Positions 35,046-44,105 of a stretch of DNA of 64,000 nucleotides are shown in pieces. Numbering within the stretch: the stretch's first letter is position 1; each line of letters starts with the position of its first letter. Origin of the DNA: Paenibacillus marchantiophytorum (GTDB taxonomy: Bacteria > Bacillota > Bacilli > Paenibacillales > NBRC-103111); NCBI RefSeq assembly GCF_014640555.1, contig NZ_BMHE01000028.1:1-64000 (forward strand). Reading direction: 5' to 3'. Position numbers and translations under genes: made by a program. The notes below the pieces were generated by a model. The model was not told the DNA's origin, made no database searches, and worked only from the letters and a program-made list of their open reading frames with translations.

Positions 35046-36584
35046 ATGTCCAGACCGAAACCGGTAGCACTCATCATTCTCGATGGCTTCGGACTCCGCT
35101 CGGAAGAGCAGGGGAATGCGGTTGCTCATGCGAAAAAACCAAATTACGACCGTTATTGGGCGACTTTCCCGCATACAACATTAATCGCTTGCGGTGAAGC
35201 TGTAGGTTTGCCGGAAGGCCAGATGGGGAATTCTGAAGTAGGACACCTGAATATCGGCGCAGGCCGGATTGTTTATCAGGATTTGACGCGGATTTCCAAA
35301 TCGATTCGCGACGGCGAATTTTACGATAATGAAACGATTTTAGGCGCTGTTCGTTATGCCAAACTTAACGGCAAGAAGCTGCACCTGTACGGGCTGCTTT
35401 CCGATGGCGGCGTACATAGTCACATTCAGCATTTGTTCGCTTTGCTGGACTTGGCTAAAAAAGAGCAATTCGAAGATGTCTACATCCATGCTTTCCTCGA
35501 TGGCCGCGACGTAGCTCCGGACTCTGCTAAGGGGTACATGGCAAGCTTGCTGCAAAAAATCACCGAAGTTGGCGTAGGCAAAATTGCGACGGTTCAAGGT
35601 CGGTATTATGCGATGGATCGCGATAAACGTTGGGAACGGACAGAGAAATCCTACCGTGCCATGGTATATGGCGATGGTCCTGCTTATACAGATCCGATGA
35701 AGGCAATTGTTGAATCCTATGAGAAATCCGTTTATGACGAATTCGTTATGCCAACGGTTATCGTGGGCGACGACGGCCAACCTGTTGGACTTGTAGAGTC
35801 AGGCGATGCGGTTATTTTCTTCAACTTCCGTCCTGACCGTGCGATTCAGCTTTCACAAGTGTTCACAAATGAAGATTTCCGCGGCTTCGACCGTGGTCCT
35901 AAGGTAGCGAAAAACCTGTACTACGTATGTCTGACTTTGTTCAGTGAATCCGTAGACGGCTTCGTAGCTTACAAGCCTAAGGATCTCGACAACACGCTGG
36001 GCGAGGTATTGGCTCAGAATGGTCTGAAGCAGCTTCGCGCTGCTGAAACCGAGAAATACCCGCACGTCACGTTCTTCTTCAGCGGCGGACGTGATGCGGA
36101 ATTGCCTGGTGAAACGCGTCTTCTCGTTCCTTCACCGAAAGTAGCTACGTACGATTTGCAACCAGAGATGAGTGCTTATGAATTAGCGGCTGCTGTGGTC
36201 AAGGAAGTTGAAGCGGAGCGTCATGACGTGATTATCCTCAACTTCGCTAACCCTGACATGGTTGGTCACTCCGGCTTGCTGGAGCCTACCGTGAAGGCCA
36301 TCGAAGCAACCGATGCTTGTCTAGGCCAAGTTGTCGAAGCGATCCTCGCCAAAGGCGGCGTGGTGTGCATTACAGCTGATCACGGGAATGCAGACGTTGT
36401 TACGAATGCAGACGGATCACGCAACACGGCACATACAACAAATCCCGTACCTTTTATTGTGACGGACAAATCTGTTACACTAAGAGATGGCGGAATTTTG
36501 GCAGATATTGCACCAACCCTGCTTGATTTCTTACAAGTTGGGCAGCCGGTTCAAATGACCGGAGCCACTATTCTAAACAAATAG
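35046..36584 (+). CDS. gpmI: 2,3-bisphosphoglycerate-independent phosphoglycerate mutase
   Basis: A 512-residue manganese-dependent enzyme of the alkaline phosphatase superfamily. LIILDGFGLR binds metal, and the catalytic serine is in MGNSEVGHLNIGAGR. DGRDVAPDSA, NFRPDRAIQLS, NPDMVGHSG and TADHGNAD are further metal or substrate sites. The ATG at 35046 follows AGGGGGCG within the end of tpiA; the upstream TTG is less likely. Order tpi-pgm-eno is as in Bacilli. Confidence 0.97.
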   Translation: MSRPKPVALIILDGFGLRSEEQGNAVAHAKKPNYDRYWATFPHTTLIACGEAVGLPEGQMGNSEVGHLNIGAGRIVYQDLTRISKSIRDGEFYDNETILGAVRYAKLNGKKLHLYGLLSDGGVHSHIQHLFALLDLAKKEQFEDVYIHAFLDGRDVAPDSAKGYMASLLQKITEVGVGKIATVQGRYYAMDRDKRWERTEKSYRAMVYGDGPAYTDPMKAIVESYEKSVYDEFVMPTVIVGDDGQPVGLVESGDAVIFFNFRPDRAIQLSQVFTNEDFRGFDRGPKVAKNLYYVCLTLFSESVDGFVAYKPKDLDNTLGEVLAQNGLKQLRAAETEKYPHVTFFFSGGRDAELPGETRLLVPSPKVATYDLQPEMSAYELAAAVVKEVEAERHDVIILNFANPDMVGHSGLLEPTVKAIEATDACLGQVVEAILAKGGVVCITADHGNADVVTNADGSRNTAHTTNPVPFIVTDKSVTLRDGGILADIAPTLLDFLQVGQPVQMTGATILNK

Positions 36585-36621
36585 CAAGTCACCTATTATA
36601 TAAAAGGAGTGTTTTCTAACA

Positions 36622-37914
36622 ATGACTACGATTTCTGATGTTTATGCACGCGAAGTATTGGATTCCCGCGGTAACCCAACGGTAGAGGTTGAAGTATATT
36701 TGGAGTCCGGCGGTTTCGGCCGTGCTATCGTTCCTTCAGGCGCTTCCACAGGCGCATACGAGGCTGTTGAGCTTCGTGATGGTGATAAAGGTCGTTACCT
36801 TGGTAAAGGTGTTCTGAAAGCTGTTGAGAACGTCAACGAAATCATCGCTCCTGAAATCATCGGTCTAGACGCACTTGATCAAGTTGGCATCGACAACAAA
36901 ATGATCGAGCTTGACGGTACTCCTAACAAAGCTAAATTAGGCGCTAACGCGATCCTTGCTGTTTCCATGGCTGTAGCTCGCGCAGCAGCAGACGCTTTGG
37001 ACGTTCCTTTGTACGTATACCTTGGCGGATTCAACGCCAAAACACTTCCGGTTCCAATGATGAACATCATCAACGGTGGGGCGCATGCCGACAACAACGT
37101 TGACGTTCAAGAGTTCATGGTTCTTCCGGTTGGCGCTCCAACTTTCAAAGAAGCTCTTCGCATCGGCGCTGAGATTTTCCATAGCTTGAAATCCGTATTG
37201 AAAGAAAAAGGCCTTAACACAGCAGTTGGCGACGAAGGCGGATTCGCTCCTAACTTCACATCCAATGAAGAAGCCATCACTACGATCCTTACAGCGATCG
37301 AAAAAGCTGGTTACAAACCAGGTGTTGACGTATTCTTGGGTATGGACGTTGCTTCCACAGAATTCTTCAAAGATGGTAAATACCACCTTGAAGGCGAAGG
37401 CAAATCCTTCACATCCGCTGAGTGGGTTGACTTCCTTGCTGCATGGGTTGACAAATACCCGATCATCACAGTTGAAGACGGTTGTTCCGAAGACGATTGG
37501 GAAGGTTGGAAATTGCTTACTGAGAAATTGGGCGGCAAAGTTCAACTGGTTGGTGACGATCTGTTCGTTACGAACACTGAGCGTCTTTCCAGAGGTATCG
37601 AAGAAAACATCGGTAACTCCATCTTGGTAAAAGTAAACCAAATCGGTACGCTGACTGAAACTTTTGACGCGATCGAAATGGCCAAACGCGCTGGTTACAC
37701 AGCGGTTATCTCCCACCGTTCCGGTGAGAGCGAAGACAGCACAATCGCTGACATCGCTGTTGCAACGAATGCTGGTCAAATCAAAACAGGTGCTCCTTCC
37801 CGTACGGATCGCGTTGCGAAATACAACCAACTTCTTCGCATCGAAGACGAGTTGTTCAACGTTGCTCAATACGCTGGCAAAAAAGCATTCTACAACTTGA
37901 GAAACTTCAAGTAG
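36622..37914 (+). CDS. eno: Enolase
   Basis: A 430-residue glycolytic enzyme and frequent RNA-degradosome partner. AREVLDSRGNPTVEVEV, SGASTGAYEAVELRD, NGGAHADNNVDVQEFM, the catalytic Glu region GDEGGFAP, GDDLFVTN, the catalytic Lys in VKVNQIGTLTET, and SHRSGESEDSTIADIAV are all intact. Codon bias is strong. AAAGGAG precedes the ATG. No terminator is seen before the next gene. Confidence 0.98.
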   Translation: MTTISDVYAREVLDSRGNPTVEVEVYLESGGFGRAIVPSGASTGAYEAVELRDGDKGRYLGKGVLKAVENVNEIIAPEIIGLDALDQVGIDNKMIELDGTPNKAKLGANAILAVSMAVARAAADALDVPLYVYLGGFNAKTLPVPMMNIINGGAHADNNVDVQEFMVLPVGAPTFKEALRIGAEIFHSLKSVLKEKGLNTAVGDEGGFAPNFTSNEEAITTILTAIEKAGYKPGVDVFLGMDVASTEFFKDGKYHLEGEGKSFTSAEWVDFLAAWVDKYPIITVEDGCSEDDWEGWKLLTEKLGGKVQLVGDDLFVTNTERLSRGIEENIGNSILVKVNQIGTLTETFDAIEMAKRAGYTAVISHRSGESEDSTIADIAVATNAGQIKTGAPSRTDRVAKYNQLLRIEDELFNVAQYAGKKAFYNLRNFK

Positions 37915-37960
37915 TATTAAACGTAGTAATTAATTAAATATTACCTTTGGGGGTCTGTGC

Positions 37961-38671
37961 ATGAGCAATTGGGTGAAAACTATTCTATTTCTGGTAGGTT
38001 CCGCGCTGCTCACGCATTGGATCCCCTCTTCGTTTTTTCGCAACCTCGATACAATGGTTCATGAATTTGGTCATGCGGTTGTTACCTTGGCCTTATCGGG
38101 CAAAGTGATGTACATCGAGCTATATGCGGATCACAGCGGGGTGACATACTCCTCCATATCCAAATCATGGGCCCTTATTCCGGTTTCGCTCGCTGGTTAC
38201 ATGACGGCATCGGTATTTGCCTGGTTCCTATTCTCAGCTTATGCCAAAGGCAAGCAGCGTCTTGGTTTGCAGGTGATGATTGCGTTATCTGGCTTATCGC
38301 TAGCCCTCTTCGTTCGCAACGGATTCGGAATCATGTTCCTAATCGGTTTCATGGCTTTGACCATCATTGTTTTGGCGCTCGCGCCCAAATGGCTGCGTGA
38401 TTTCTACTACTTGTTGATGGCCTTTTTATGCTTGGAAGAGTCCGTGTTTGGTCCATTGTCGTTGGTCCTATATGCTTGGCAGAATAGCCGGGCAGCGGGG
38501 GATGCGAGCAATTTGGCGAATCACACTGGCATTCCCGCGATTGCATGGGCGCTCTTCTTCACACTGTTTGCCCTGTGGTGTGCGAAGCGTGCTGTGCAAG
38601 CTTTCCTGGGGCGCAGCAGAGGCGTTAGAGCCTCGAATAGACAAACACCAGCATCAGCCTACCGTGATTAA
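37961..38671 (+). CDS. M50-family membrane metallopeptidase-like protein
   Basis: A 236-residue membrane protein with about six hydrophobic segments. The zinc motif HEFGH (H34, E35, H38) is in an early segment, as in M50B-like site-2-protease relatives. No PDZ domain is present, and the third metal ligand of M50 proteins cannot be placed by eye. It lies 46 bases behind eno with GGGGG upstream and no terminator between, so it may be read through from the glycolytic operon. Substrate unknown. Confidence 0.75.
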   Translation: MSNWVKTILFLVGSALLTHWIPSSFFRNLDTMVHEFGHAVVTLALSGKVMYIELYADHSGVTYSSISKSWALIPVSLAGYMTASVFAWFLFSAYAKGKQRLGLQVMIALSGLSLALFVRNGFGIMFLIGFMALTIIVLALAPKWLRDFYYLLMAFLCLEESVFGPLSLVLYAWQNSRAAGDASNLANHTGIPAIAWALFFTLFALWCAKRAVQAFLGRSRGVRASNRQTPASAYRD

Positions 38672-38703
38672 GACGAACTGGGAGTCCTTAGGAACCCATT
38701 TTA

Positions 38704-38732
38704 TTGTATTCTAGGACGATCTATGTTAAAAT
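38704..38732 (+). promoter_or_regulatory. Probable sigma-A promoter of secG
   Basis: TTGTAT at 38704-38709 and TAAAAT at 38727-38732 with a 17-base spacer and TG one base before the -10. Confidence 0.65.
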
Positions 38733-38782
38733 ACTTATGCTAGTTGTATAAGCAAAGAATAGGCAATTGGGGTGCTAATAAC

Positions 38783-39019
38783 ATGGTAATCTTTATGAAA
38801 ATTTTGTTGATCATAGCTTCAGTCGGACTAATTGCAATCGTCCTTTTACAAAAAGGTAAGAGCGCAGGCTTGTCCGGTGCCATTTCCGGTGGTGCAGAAC
38901 ACTTATTTGGCAAGCAAAAAGCGCGCGGTTTGGAACTATTCTTGTCCCGTTTCACGATGGGGCTTGCTGCTGCATTTTTCATCCTTTCCATTGTCGTAGC
39001 ATACGTAGTGAAGGCTTAA
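38783..39019 (+). CDS. secG: Preprotein translocase subunit SecG
   Basis: A 78-residue protein with two transmembrane segments around the conserved LLQKGKSAGLSGAISGGAE and LFGKQKARG. It is the third core subunit of the SecYEG channel. The ATG at 38783 gives the family's usual MVIFMKILLIIAS start; the frame is open 13 codons upstream without similarity. The order secG-esterase-rnr-smpB-ssrA is conserved in Bacilli. Confidence 0.94.
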   Translation: MVIFMKILLIIASVGLIAIVLLQKGKSAGLSGAISGGAEHLFGKQKARGLELFLSRFTMGLAAAFFILSIVVAYVVKA

Positions 39020-39034
39020 CACACATAAAACGAT

Positions 39035-39069
39035 AACAGCAGGGGAAATCTACTCCTGCTGTTTTTTCA
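39035..39069 (+). terminator. Terminator after secG
   Basis: AACAGCAGG and CCTGCTGTT pair around an 11-base loop and are followed by TTTTTC. Confidence 0.9.
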
Positions 39070-39094
39070 TTTTAAACGGGTCACCTGGTAGGAG

Positions 39095-39904
39095 TTGTTT
39101 GTCATCGAGCGTAGAGTATACAAATCGACAGAGCCTTTTTACTGGACAGGCAGTGGGAACAAGCAAGAAATGGGTATATTAATGATACATGGCTTCACAG
39201 GTTCGCCCTCGGAATTCAGACGAATTGGGTATGAGCTTCGCGAAGAAGGATATACCATCCAAGCTGTTAGACTGCCAGGCCATGGGACCTCACCCGAAGA
39301 AATGATGCGTACCGGATGGACGGATTGGTATGGGCATGTGCTGGAGAGTTATGATGAACTTGCCAAGAAGTGCAAGAACATCGTTGTTATGGGGCATTCC
39401 ATGGGTGGATTGCTGGCCTTGAAGCTAGCTGTGGAACGTCGTACCGCAGGTGTTGTTTCAATAGCGACGCCGATCTTTCTAGCTTCCAGGAAGACGGTGC
39501 TGGCCGTATTGCTGCAGTATTTTATCAAATACATAGCTAAGAAGCCCAAACAAGTCTCTACGTTATTAGATGAGTCATGTGCATATACCAAAACGCCGAT
39601 TCGATGTGTCGTCAGCTTGCGCAAGCTGGTAAAACAAGTAAGAAAATTGCTGCCTCAAGTGGAGGCCCCGGTATGGATAGGGCAGGGCAGTAAAGATGCT
39701 GTGGTTCGTGAAGAGAGCGCTGCGTTCGTCTATGAACGTGTTCGCTCCAAAGTGAAAGAACTGAATTATTATCCGGAATCCTCGCATGGATTATTGCTGG
39801 ATCAAGAGAGAGAGCGGGTCTACGCCGATATTGCCGAGTTTATCCTTTCGCTGGAAGTGGCATACTATGGAGTAAAGGAATCAGGAACGGCGCTGGAAGG
39901 CTAG
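39095..39904 (+). CDS. Alpha/beta hydrolase, carboxylesterase (Est30/YvaK-like)
   Basis: A ~269-residue esterase with nucleophile motif GHSMGG (Ser102), oxyanion region MIHGFTGSPSEF, and an Asp in QGSKDAVV followed by the catalytic His in SSHGLLLD. It sits where Bacilli keep the carboxylesterase between secG and rnr. The start is unclear: the frame opens with TTG at 39095 directly behind GGAG, too close for normal initiation, and no other ATG or GTG lies before residue 26. The true start may be a nearby non-standard codon. Confidence 0.85.
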   Translation: MFVIERRVYKSTEPFYWTGSGNKQEMGILMIHGFTGSPSEFRRIGYELREEGYTIQAVRLPGHGTSPEEMMRTGWTDWYGHVLESYDELAKKCKNIVVMGHSMGGLLALKLAVERRTAGVVSIATPIFLASRKTVLAVLLQYFIKYIAKKPKQVSTLLDESCAYTKTPIRCVVSLRKLVKQVRKLLPQVEAPVWIGQGSKDAVVREESAAFVYERVRSKVKELNYYPESSHGLLLDQERERVYADIAEFILSLEVAYYGVKESGTALEG

Positions 39905-39933
39905 CTCAACAACAACAAGAAGGTGAAGAGTGT

Positions 39934-42900
39934 ATGACAACAGATAAACAGATCATAAGTTTGATGCAAGAAGAGGCTTATAAGCCTATGTCCTATAAAG
40001 AGCTCGAGAAGCATTTTGGTATTGAAAGCGCGAACGAGTTTAAGGATTTTATTAAATTATTAAACCAACTCGAAGAAAGCGGCCATATTGTGCGTGGCGG
40101 AAGTGACCGTTACGGTGTGCCGGAACGGATGAATTTAGTCAGAGGCAAGCTCCAGGCGCATGCGAAGGGCTTTGCATTCTTAATTCCAGATGACCGGGAG
40201 CACCCGGACGTCTATATCAATGCGCATGATTTGAACACAGCAATGAACAGCGATATCGTGTTCGTGAAGGTTACCTCCAGAAGCCAAGGCGGAGGCCGCA
40301 TGGAAGGCGAAGTTGTGCGCGTCATTACGCGAGCCAACACGCAAATCGTGGGTGTTTTCCAAAGTCAGGATACCTATGCGTTCGTGATTGCCGATGACAA
40401 AAGGGTATCGAGGGATATTTTCATTCCTCAGCATTCTTTTAATGGAGCAGTTACAGGGCAGAAGGTAGTAGTCAAGATTGTTAACTATCCGGAAGGTCGC
40501 TCTGCGGCTGAAGGGGAAGTTATTGAAATCTTAGGCCATAAAGACGATCCAGGCGTCGATATCCTTGCGATTGTGCGTAAATTCCAGCTCCCTGAGGCGT
40601 TTAACGAGGAAGTTCTGGCTGAAGCAGAAGCGGCACCAGATTCCATTACGGAGGAAGAGATCATTGGTCAAGGCCGTCGTGATCTTCGTTCCAAACGTAT
40701 TGTGACCATTGATGGTGAAGATGCCAAAGATTTAGATGATGCGGTCAATGTAGAAATTCTCGAGAATGGTCATTATAAATTGGGTGTCCATATTGCTGAT
40801 GTGAGTTACTATGTGCGTGAAGGGTCTGCACTGGATATCGAGGCGTACAACCGAGGCTGTTCGGTGTATTTGACCGATAGGGTTATTCCAATGCTGCCGC
40901 ACCGTTTGTCTAACGGGATCTGCTCCTTGAATCCTAAAGTAGATCGCTTAACGATGTCTTGCGAGATGGAGTTCGATGAGAACTTAAAAGTCGTTAATCA
41001 TGAGATTTTTACGAGTGTTATTAAAACTAGTGAGCGAATGACATATACCAATGTACGCAAGCTTTTGACTGGTGAAGCTGAGCCGGAGCTTGTGGAGCGT
41101 TATGCTTACCTGATGGAAGACTTCAAACGCATGGAAGAGCTGGCTGCTCGTTTGCGTTCTAGACGGATGAAGCGCGGCGCGATTGATTTTGATTTTGAGG
41201 AGTCCAAAATTCTCGTCGATGCCGACGGCAAACCAACGGACATCGTGAAAAGAGAGCGTTCCGTCGCGGAAATGATGATCGAAGAATTCATGCTTGCGGC
41301 AAATGAAACCGTGGCTGAGCATTTCCAATGGATGAAAGTCCCGTTCCTCTATCGTGTTCATGAAGACCCGGATTCTGAGAAATTGATGAATTTCATGGAG
41401 TTTGTGACCAATTTCGGTTACACGATCAAAGGCAAGGGCAACGCCATTCATCCTCGCGCTTTGCAGACGTTGCTGGAAGAGATCAAAGGTACGCCGGAAG
41501 AAACAGTTCTCAGCAAAATCATGCTGCGCTCGATGAAGCAGGCGCGTTATGATGCGCAGAGCTTAGGCCATTTCGGCTTGGCTGCGGAATTCTATTCCCA
41601 TTTCACGTCGCCGATTCGACGCTATCCGGATTTGATTATTCACCGTGTCATTCGCGAAGTGCTGGAGAGCGGGAATTTATCGGATACTCGTCATGAATAT
41701 CTGTCTTCCCGCATGAGCGATATTGCGCAGCAATCTTCCGAGCGTGAGCGCGTGGCTGTGGATGCTGAGCGTCAGACGGAAGCTTTGAAGAAAGCCCAGT
41801 ATATGCTGGATAAAGTTGGTGAGGAATTCGAAGGCATCATCTCCAGTGTCACTGGTTTTGGGATGTTCGTCGAATTGGATAATACCGTTGAGGGCTTGAT
41901 TCGTTTAAGTGATTTGACGGATGATTATTACAATTTCCATGAAAGACAGTTTGCTCTCGTTGGTGAGCGTACATCCAAGATTTATCGGATCGGTGATGAA
42001 ATTAAGATTCGTGTGGCTCGCGTGAATATGGAAGAGCATACGATTGATTTTGAATTGCTGGATATGAAGCCTCGCAAAGAGGGCGGGTTTAAGCGCGGCG
42101 GCGGTGGCAGCGGGAAACCCTTTAAGGGGGCTGCTGGGTTTAAGGGCTTCCGCGGTAAACCGGGCGCTGCTGCAAGTAATGGTCAGGGGAAATCGGGAAA
42201 AACGGGGAAAGATAAAGGCGGATTCGCCGTTAAAGGCAAGGGCGGCTATGCCAATGCACAAGGGAAAAAGCGTGATGGCGCTGCGGCTGGCGGAGTCGTC
42301 GATGCGAACGCTGGGCAAGGCCGAGGCAAAAGAAGACGTGGTGACGCTGTTGATGGTTTAGCGGTCAATACGGGGCCGGCAGCAGCGAGTCAGGAACAAG
42401 GGCGTCGCAAGGGCGGAGCTGCTCGCAGGCTTGAAGAGGCGGCTAAGGCTGGTGTTGAGGGTGCTGCGGGAGCGAGAGCTAAGGGCGCGGGCGTCGAAGG
42501 CGCGGCGGGAGCGAGAGCTAAGGGCGCGGGCGTCGAAGGTGCGGCGGGAGCGAGAGCTAACGGCGCGGGCGTCGAAGGTGCAGCGGGAGCGAGAGCTAAG
42601 GGCGCGGGCGCAGAAGGCGCAGCCGGGCAAAGTAAACCGCGGCGCGCGAAGGCTGGCGGCACGCCGTGGAGCGACAGCCGCGGCAAAGGGCGCGGCGGCA
42701 AGGCGCGCGGCCCTAAGCTCAGCGAAGGCGGCAGCCTGAGCCAACGGCTTGAATCTGTCGGCGCAGGGCGGACAGATAGCGGTGTGCCACGCGGCGAAAG
42801 CAAGCGCGGGCGCGGCGCGGTATCGCTGGGTGGCGAAGCCCCAGCGGGCGGTAGTGATTGGGCGAGCGGCGTGAACGCGCTCGCCAAGGGCGGTCGTCGG

Positions 42901-42942
42901 CGGAGCGACGACGGGGACGACAGCAAGAAGCGGCGGAGATAG
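39934..42942 (+). CDS. rnr: Ribonuclease R with a ~290-residue repetitive C-terminal tail
   Basis: A 1002-residue 3'-5' exoribonuclease that degrades structured RNA and works with tmRNA-SmpB in clearing non-stop mRNA. Order: N-terminal helix-turn-helix (~1-70), cold-shock domains (~70-230), RNB catalytic domain with TIDGEDAKDLDDAVNVE (~266) and HFTSPIRRYPDL (~560), then S1 domain (~630-710). After residue ~713 a tail rich in Gly, Ala, Lys and Arg follows, including four copies of a 13-residue unit GVEGAAGARAKGA (42451-42606). B. subtilis RNase R is about 780 residues, so the tail is an unusual expansion. The tail DNA is very GC-rich. Confidence 0.95.
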   Translation: MTTDKQIISLMQEEAYKPMSYKELEKHFGIESANEFKDFIKLLNQLEESGHIVRGGSDRYGVPERMNLVRGKLQAHAKGFAFLIPDDREHPDVYINAHDLNTAMNSDIVFVKVTSRSQGGGRMEGEVVRVITRANTQIVGVFQSQDTYAFVIADDKRVSRDIFIPQHSFNGAVTGQKVVVKIVNYPEGRSAAEGEVIEILGHKDDPGVDILAIVRKFQLPEAFNEEVLAEAEAAPDSITEEEIIGQGRRDLRSKRIVTIDGEDAKDLDDAVNVEILENGHYKLGVHIADVSYYVREGSALDIEAYNRGCSVYLTDRVIPMLPHRLSNGICSLNPKVDRLTMSCEMEFDENLKVVNHEIFTSVIKTSERMTYTNVRKLLTGEAEPELVERYAYLMEDFKRMEELAARLRSRRMKRGAIDFDFEESKILVDADGKPTDIVKRERSVAEMMIEEFMLAANETVAEHFQWMKVPFLYRVHEDPDSEKLMNFMEFVTNFGYTIKGKGNAIHPRALQTLLEEIKGTPEETVLSKIMLRSMKQARYDAQSLGHFGLAAEFYSHFTSPIRRYPDLIIHRVIREVLESGNLSDTRHEYLSSRMSDIAQQSSERERVAVDAERQTEALKKAQYMLDKVGEEFEGIISSVTGFGMFVELDNTVEGLIRLSDLTDDYYNFHERQFALVGERTSKIYRIGDEIKIRVARVNMEEHTIDFELLDMKPRKEGGFKRGGGGSGKPFKGAAGFKGFRGKPGAAASNGQGKSGKTGKDKGGFAVKGKGGYANAQGKKRDGAAAGGVVDANAGQGRGKRRRGDAVDGLAVNTGPAAASQEQGRRKGGAARRLEEAAKAGVEGAAGARAKGAGVEGAAGARAKGAGVEGAAGARANGAGVEGAAGARAKGAGAEGAAGQSKPRRAKAGGTPWSDSRGKGRGGKARGPKLSEGGSLSQRLESVGAGRTDSGVPRGESKRGRGAVSLGGEAPAGGSDWASGVNALAKGGRRRSDDGDDSKKRRR
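42451..42627 (+). repeat. 39-bp tandem repeats within rnr
   Basis: Four near-identical 39-bp units begin at 42451, 42490, 42529 and 42568, with a partial fifth (GAEGAAG) at 42607. They encode 13 residues each, differing by V/A and K/N changes. Being a multiple of three, copy-number changes would keep the frame. Confidence 0.92.
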
Positions 42943-42960
42943 TCGCCGCTTCTTGCTTTT
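42922..42960 (+). terminator. Terminator of rnr, overlapping its stop codon
   Basis: AGCAAGAAGCGGCG and CGCCGCTTCTTGCT form a perfect 14-bp stem with an 8-base loop, followed by TTTT. The stop codon (42940-42942) lies in the loop. Confidence 0.88.
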
Positions 42961-43040
42961 CGATCGCGATCTTGCTACAATAGGATGCACATTGTAGAAG
43001 TATTTACCTGCGTCATCAGTATGCGGGAGGAGGATCTCAC

Positions 43041-43523
43041 GTGGCAACCAAAAAGGCCGATGGCAAATTGCTCGCCCAGAACAAAAAGGCATCACACGAC
43101 TATTTTATTGAAGATACGTATGAATGCGGTCTTGTCCTGACCGGCACGGAGATCAAATCCTTGCGAGCAGGTAAGGCTAACATAGGCGACAGCTTCTCGA
43201 CCATTCGAAATGGCGAAGCTTTTGTCCACAATATGCATATCAGCCCTTTTGATCAAGGCAACCGCAGCAATCCGGAAGATCCAACACGGACGCGGAAACT
43301 CCTTTTGAAAAAAGTGCAAATTGCCAAAATATTAGGCCAAGCAAAACAAGAAGGATATACCGTCGTTCCTTTGAAAGTGTATATTCGCAATGGTTATGCG
43401 AAGCTTCTGATTGGCATAGGTAAAGGTAAGAAACAGTATGACAAGCGGGAATCCGCAGCGAAAAAGGATGCACAACGAGATATCCAGCGTGCGCTGCGTG
43501 AGAAACAAAAGATCGCTAGATAG
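43041..43523 (+). CDS. smpB: SsrA-binding protein SmpB
   Basis: A 160-residue RNA-binding protein that brings tmRNA to stalled ribosomes. The OB-fold core has NKKASHDYFIEDTYECGLVLTGTEIKSLR and NPEDPTRTRKLLL, and the basic C-terminal tail GKGKKQYDKRE enters the empty decoding site. The start is GTG at 43041, preceded by GGGAGGAGG. It sits 170 bases upstream of its partner RNA. Confidence 0.97.
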   Translation: MATKKADGKLLAQNKKASHDYFIEDTYECGLVLTGTEIKSLRAGKANIGDSFSTIRNGEAFVHNMHISPFDQGNRSNPEDPTRTRKLLLKKVQIAKILGQAKQEGYTVVPLKVYIRNGYAKLLIGIGKGKKQYDKRESAAKKDAQRDIQRALREKQKIAR

Positions 43524-43595
43524 CTGGGCTAAGTCCAGACTGGAAGCCAGCACCTCGACTTCCATGAACCTAGCCGTTCATTTTTCTTCAGCTTG

Positions 43596-43604
43596 TGGTA
43601 TACT
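43596..43604 (+). promoter_or_regulatory. Extended -10 promoter of ssrA
   Basis: TGGTATACT at 43596-43604 is an extended -10; a weak TTCATT lies 16 bases before the -10 hexamer. It would start a precursor ~80 bases longer than mature tmRNA. Confidence 0.55.
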
Positions 43605-43692
43605 AATTTAGCAGCAAAGATTAAAATGTAACCTAGTTCCAACTTGCGGCGTCTTAACCTTCGCCGTCTTATGACGGACATGAAGGCAATCC

Positions 43693-44054
43693 GGGGGTGT
43701 TCTTGGATTCGACGGGGATAGTTTGGGCTCGGGTTGCGGGTAGTGGGGCCGCGTCCACTATAAAACGCTAAAGCCTATTAAATGGCAAAACACAAAACAA
43801 CTACGCTTTAGCAGCTTAATAACCTGTTAGCGTGCTCCTCCTCAGCATCGCCCATGTGACTGGGATAGGGGCTCAACTATAGTGGGATACGACGTTTGGT
43901 CTCCGCCTGGGGTCGGACGTAGGAAGACAATCAGGCTGACCCAACGCATAGCCGGTTACGGGGCGATGCTCGGGTGACATCAAAACTGTGACTACACCCG
44001 TAGATGCCTGTGTTGCGATATTTTCGGACAGGGGTTCGACTCCCCTCACCTCCA
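43693..44054 (+). ncRNA. ssrA: Transfer-messenger RNA (tmRNA)
   Basis: A one-piece tmRNA of ~362 nt. The 5' GGGGGTG pairs with 3' CACCTCC, and the T-arm GGGTTCGACTCCC and the conserved CTTGGATTCGACGGGG are present. The tag frame starts with GGC at 43784 and stops with TAA at 43817, encoding GKTQNNYALAA after the alanine carried by tmRNA itself; the ALAA end is the ClpXP degron. CCA is not encoded. The last 22 bases serve as the attachment site of the elements downstream. Confidence 0.96.
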
Positions 44055-44055
44055 T
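44034..44055 (+). other. Attachment site copy 1 (3' end of ssrA)
   Basis: The last 22 bases of ssrA plus one (GTTCGACTCCCC.. to ..CACCTCCAT) recur exactly at 48293-48314. Shorter copies, CTCACCTCCAT, occur at 54309-54319 and 62546-62556. Position within a tmRNA 3' end is a classic integrase target. Confidence 0.85.
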
Positions 44056-44061
44056 ACAGAG

Positions 44062-44086
44062 AACCCGCTCACTGAGCGGGTTTTTT
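44062..44086 (+). terminator. Terminator of ssrA
   Basis: AACCCGCTC-ACT-GAGCGGGTT followed by TTTTT, eight bases after the tmRNA. Confidence 0.93.
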
Positions 44087-44105
44087 GCTATTTAAGGGAA
44101 GAATT

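Noticed and set aside
36937..37869. 310-codon antisense frame in eno
   Set aside because: Shadow of a highly expressed, codon-biased gene; composition rich in Cys and Phe, unlike a real protein.
42358..43095. Antisense frames over the rnr tail
   Set aside because: Mirror images of the repetitive GC-rich tail; low complexity and no start context.
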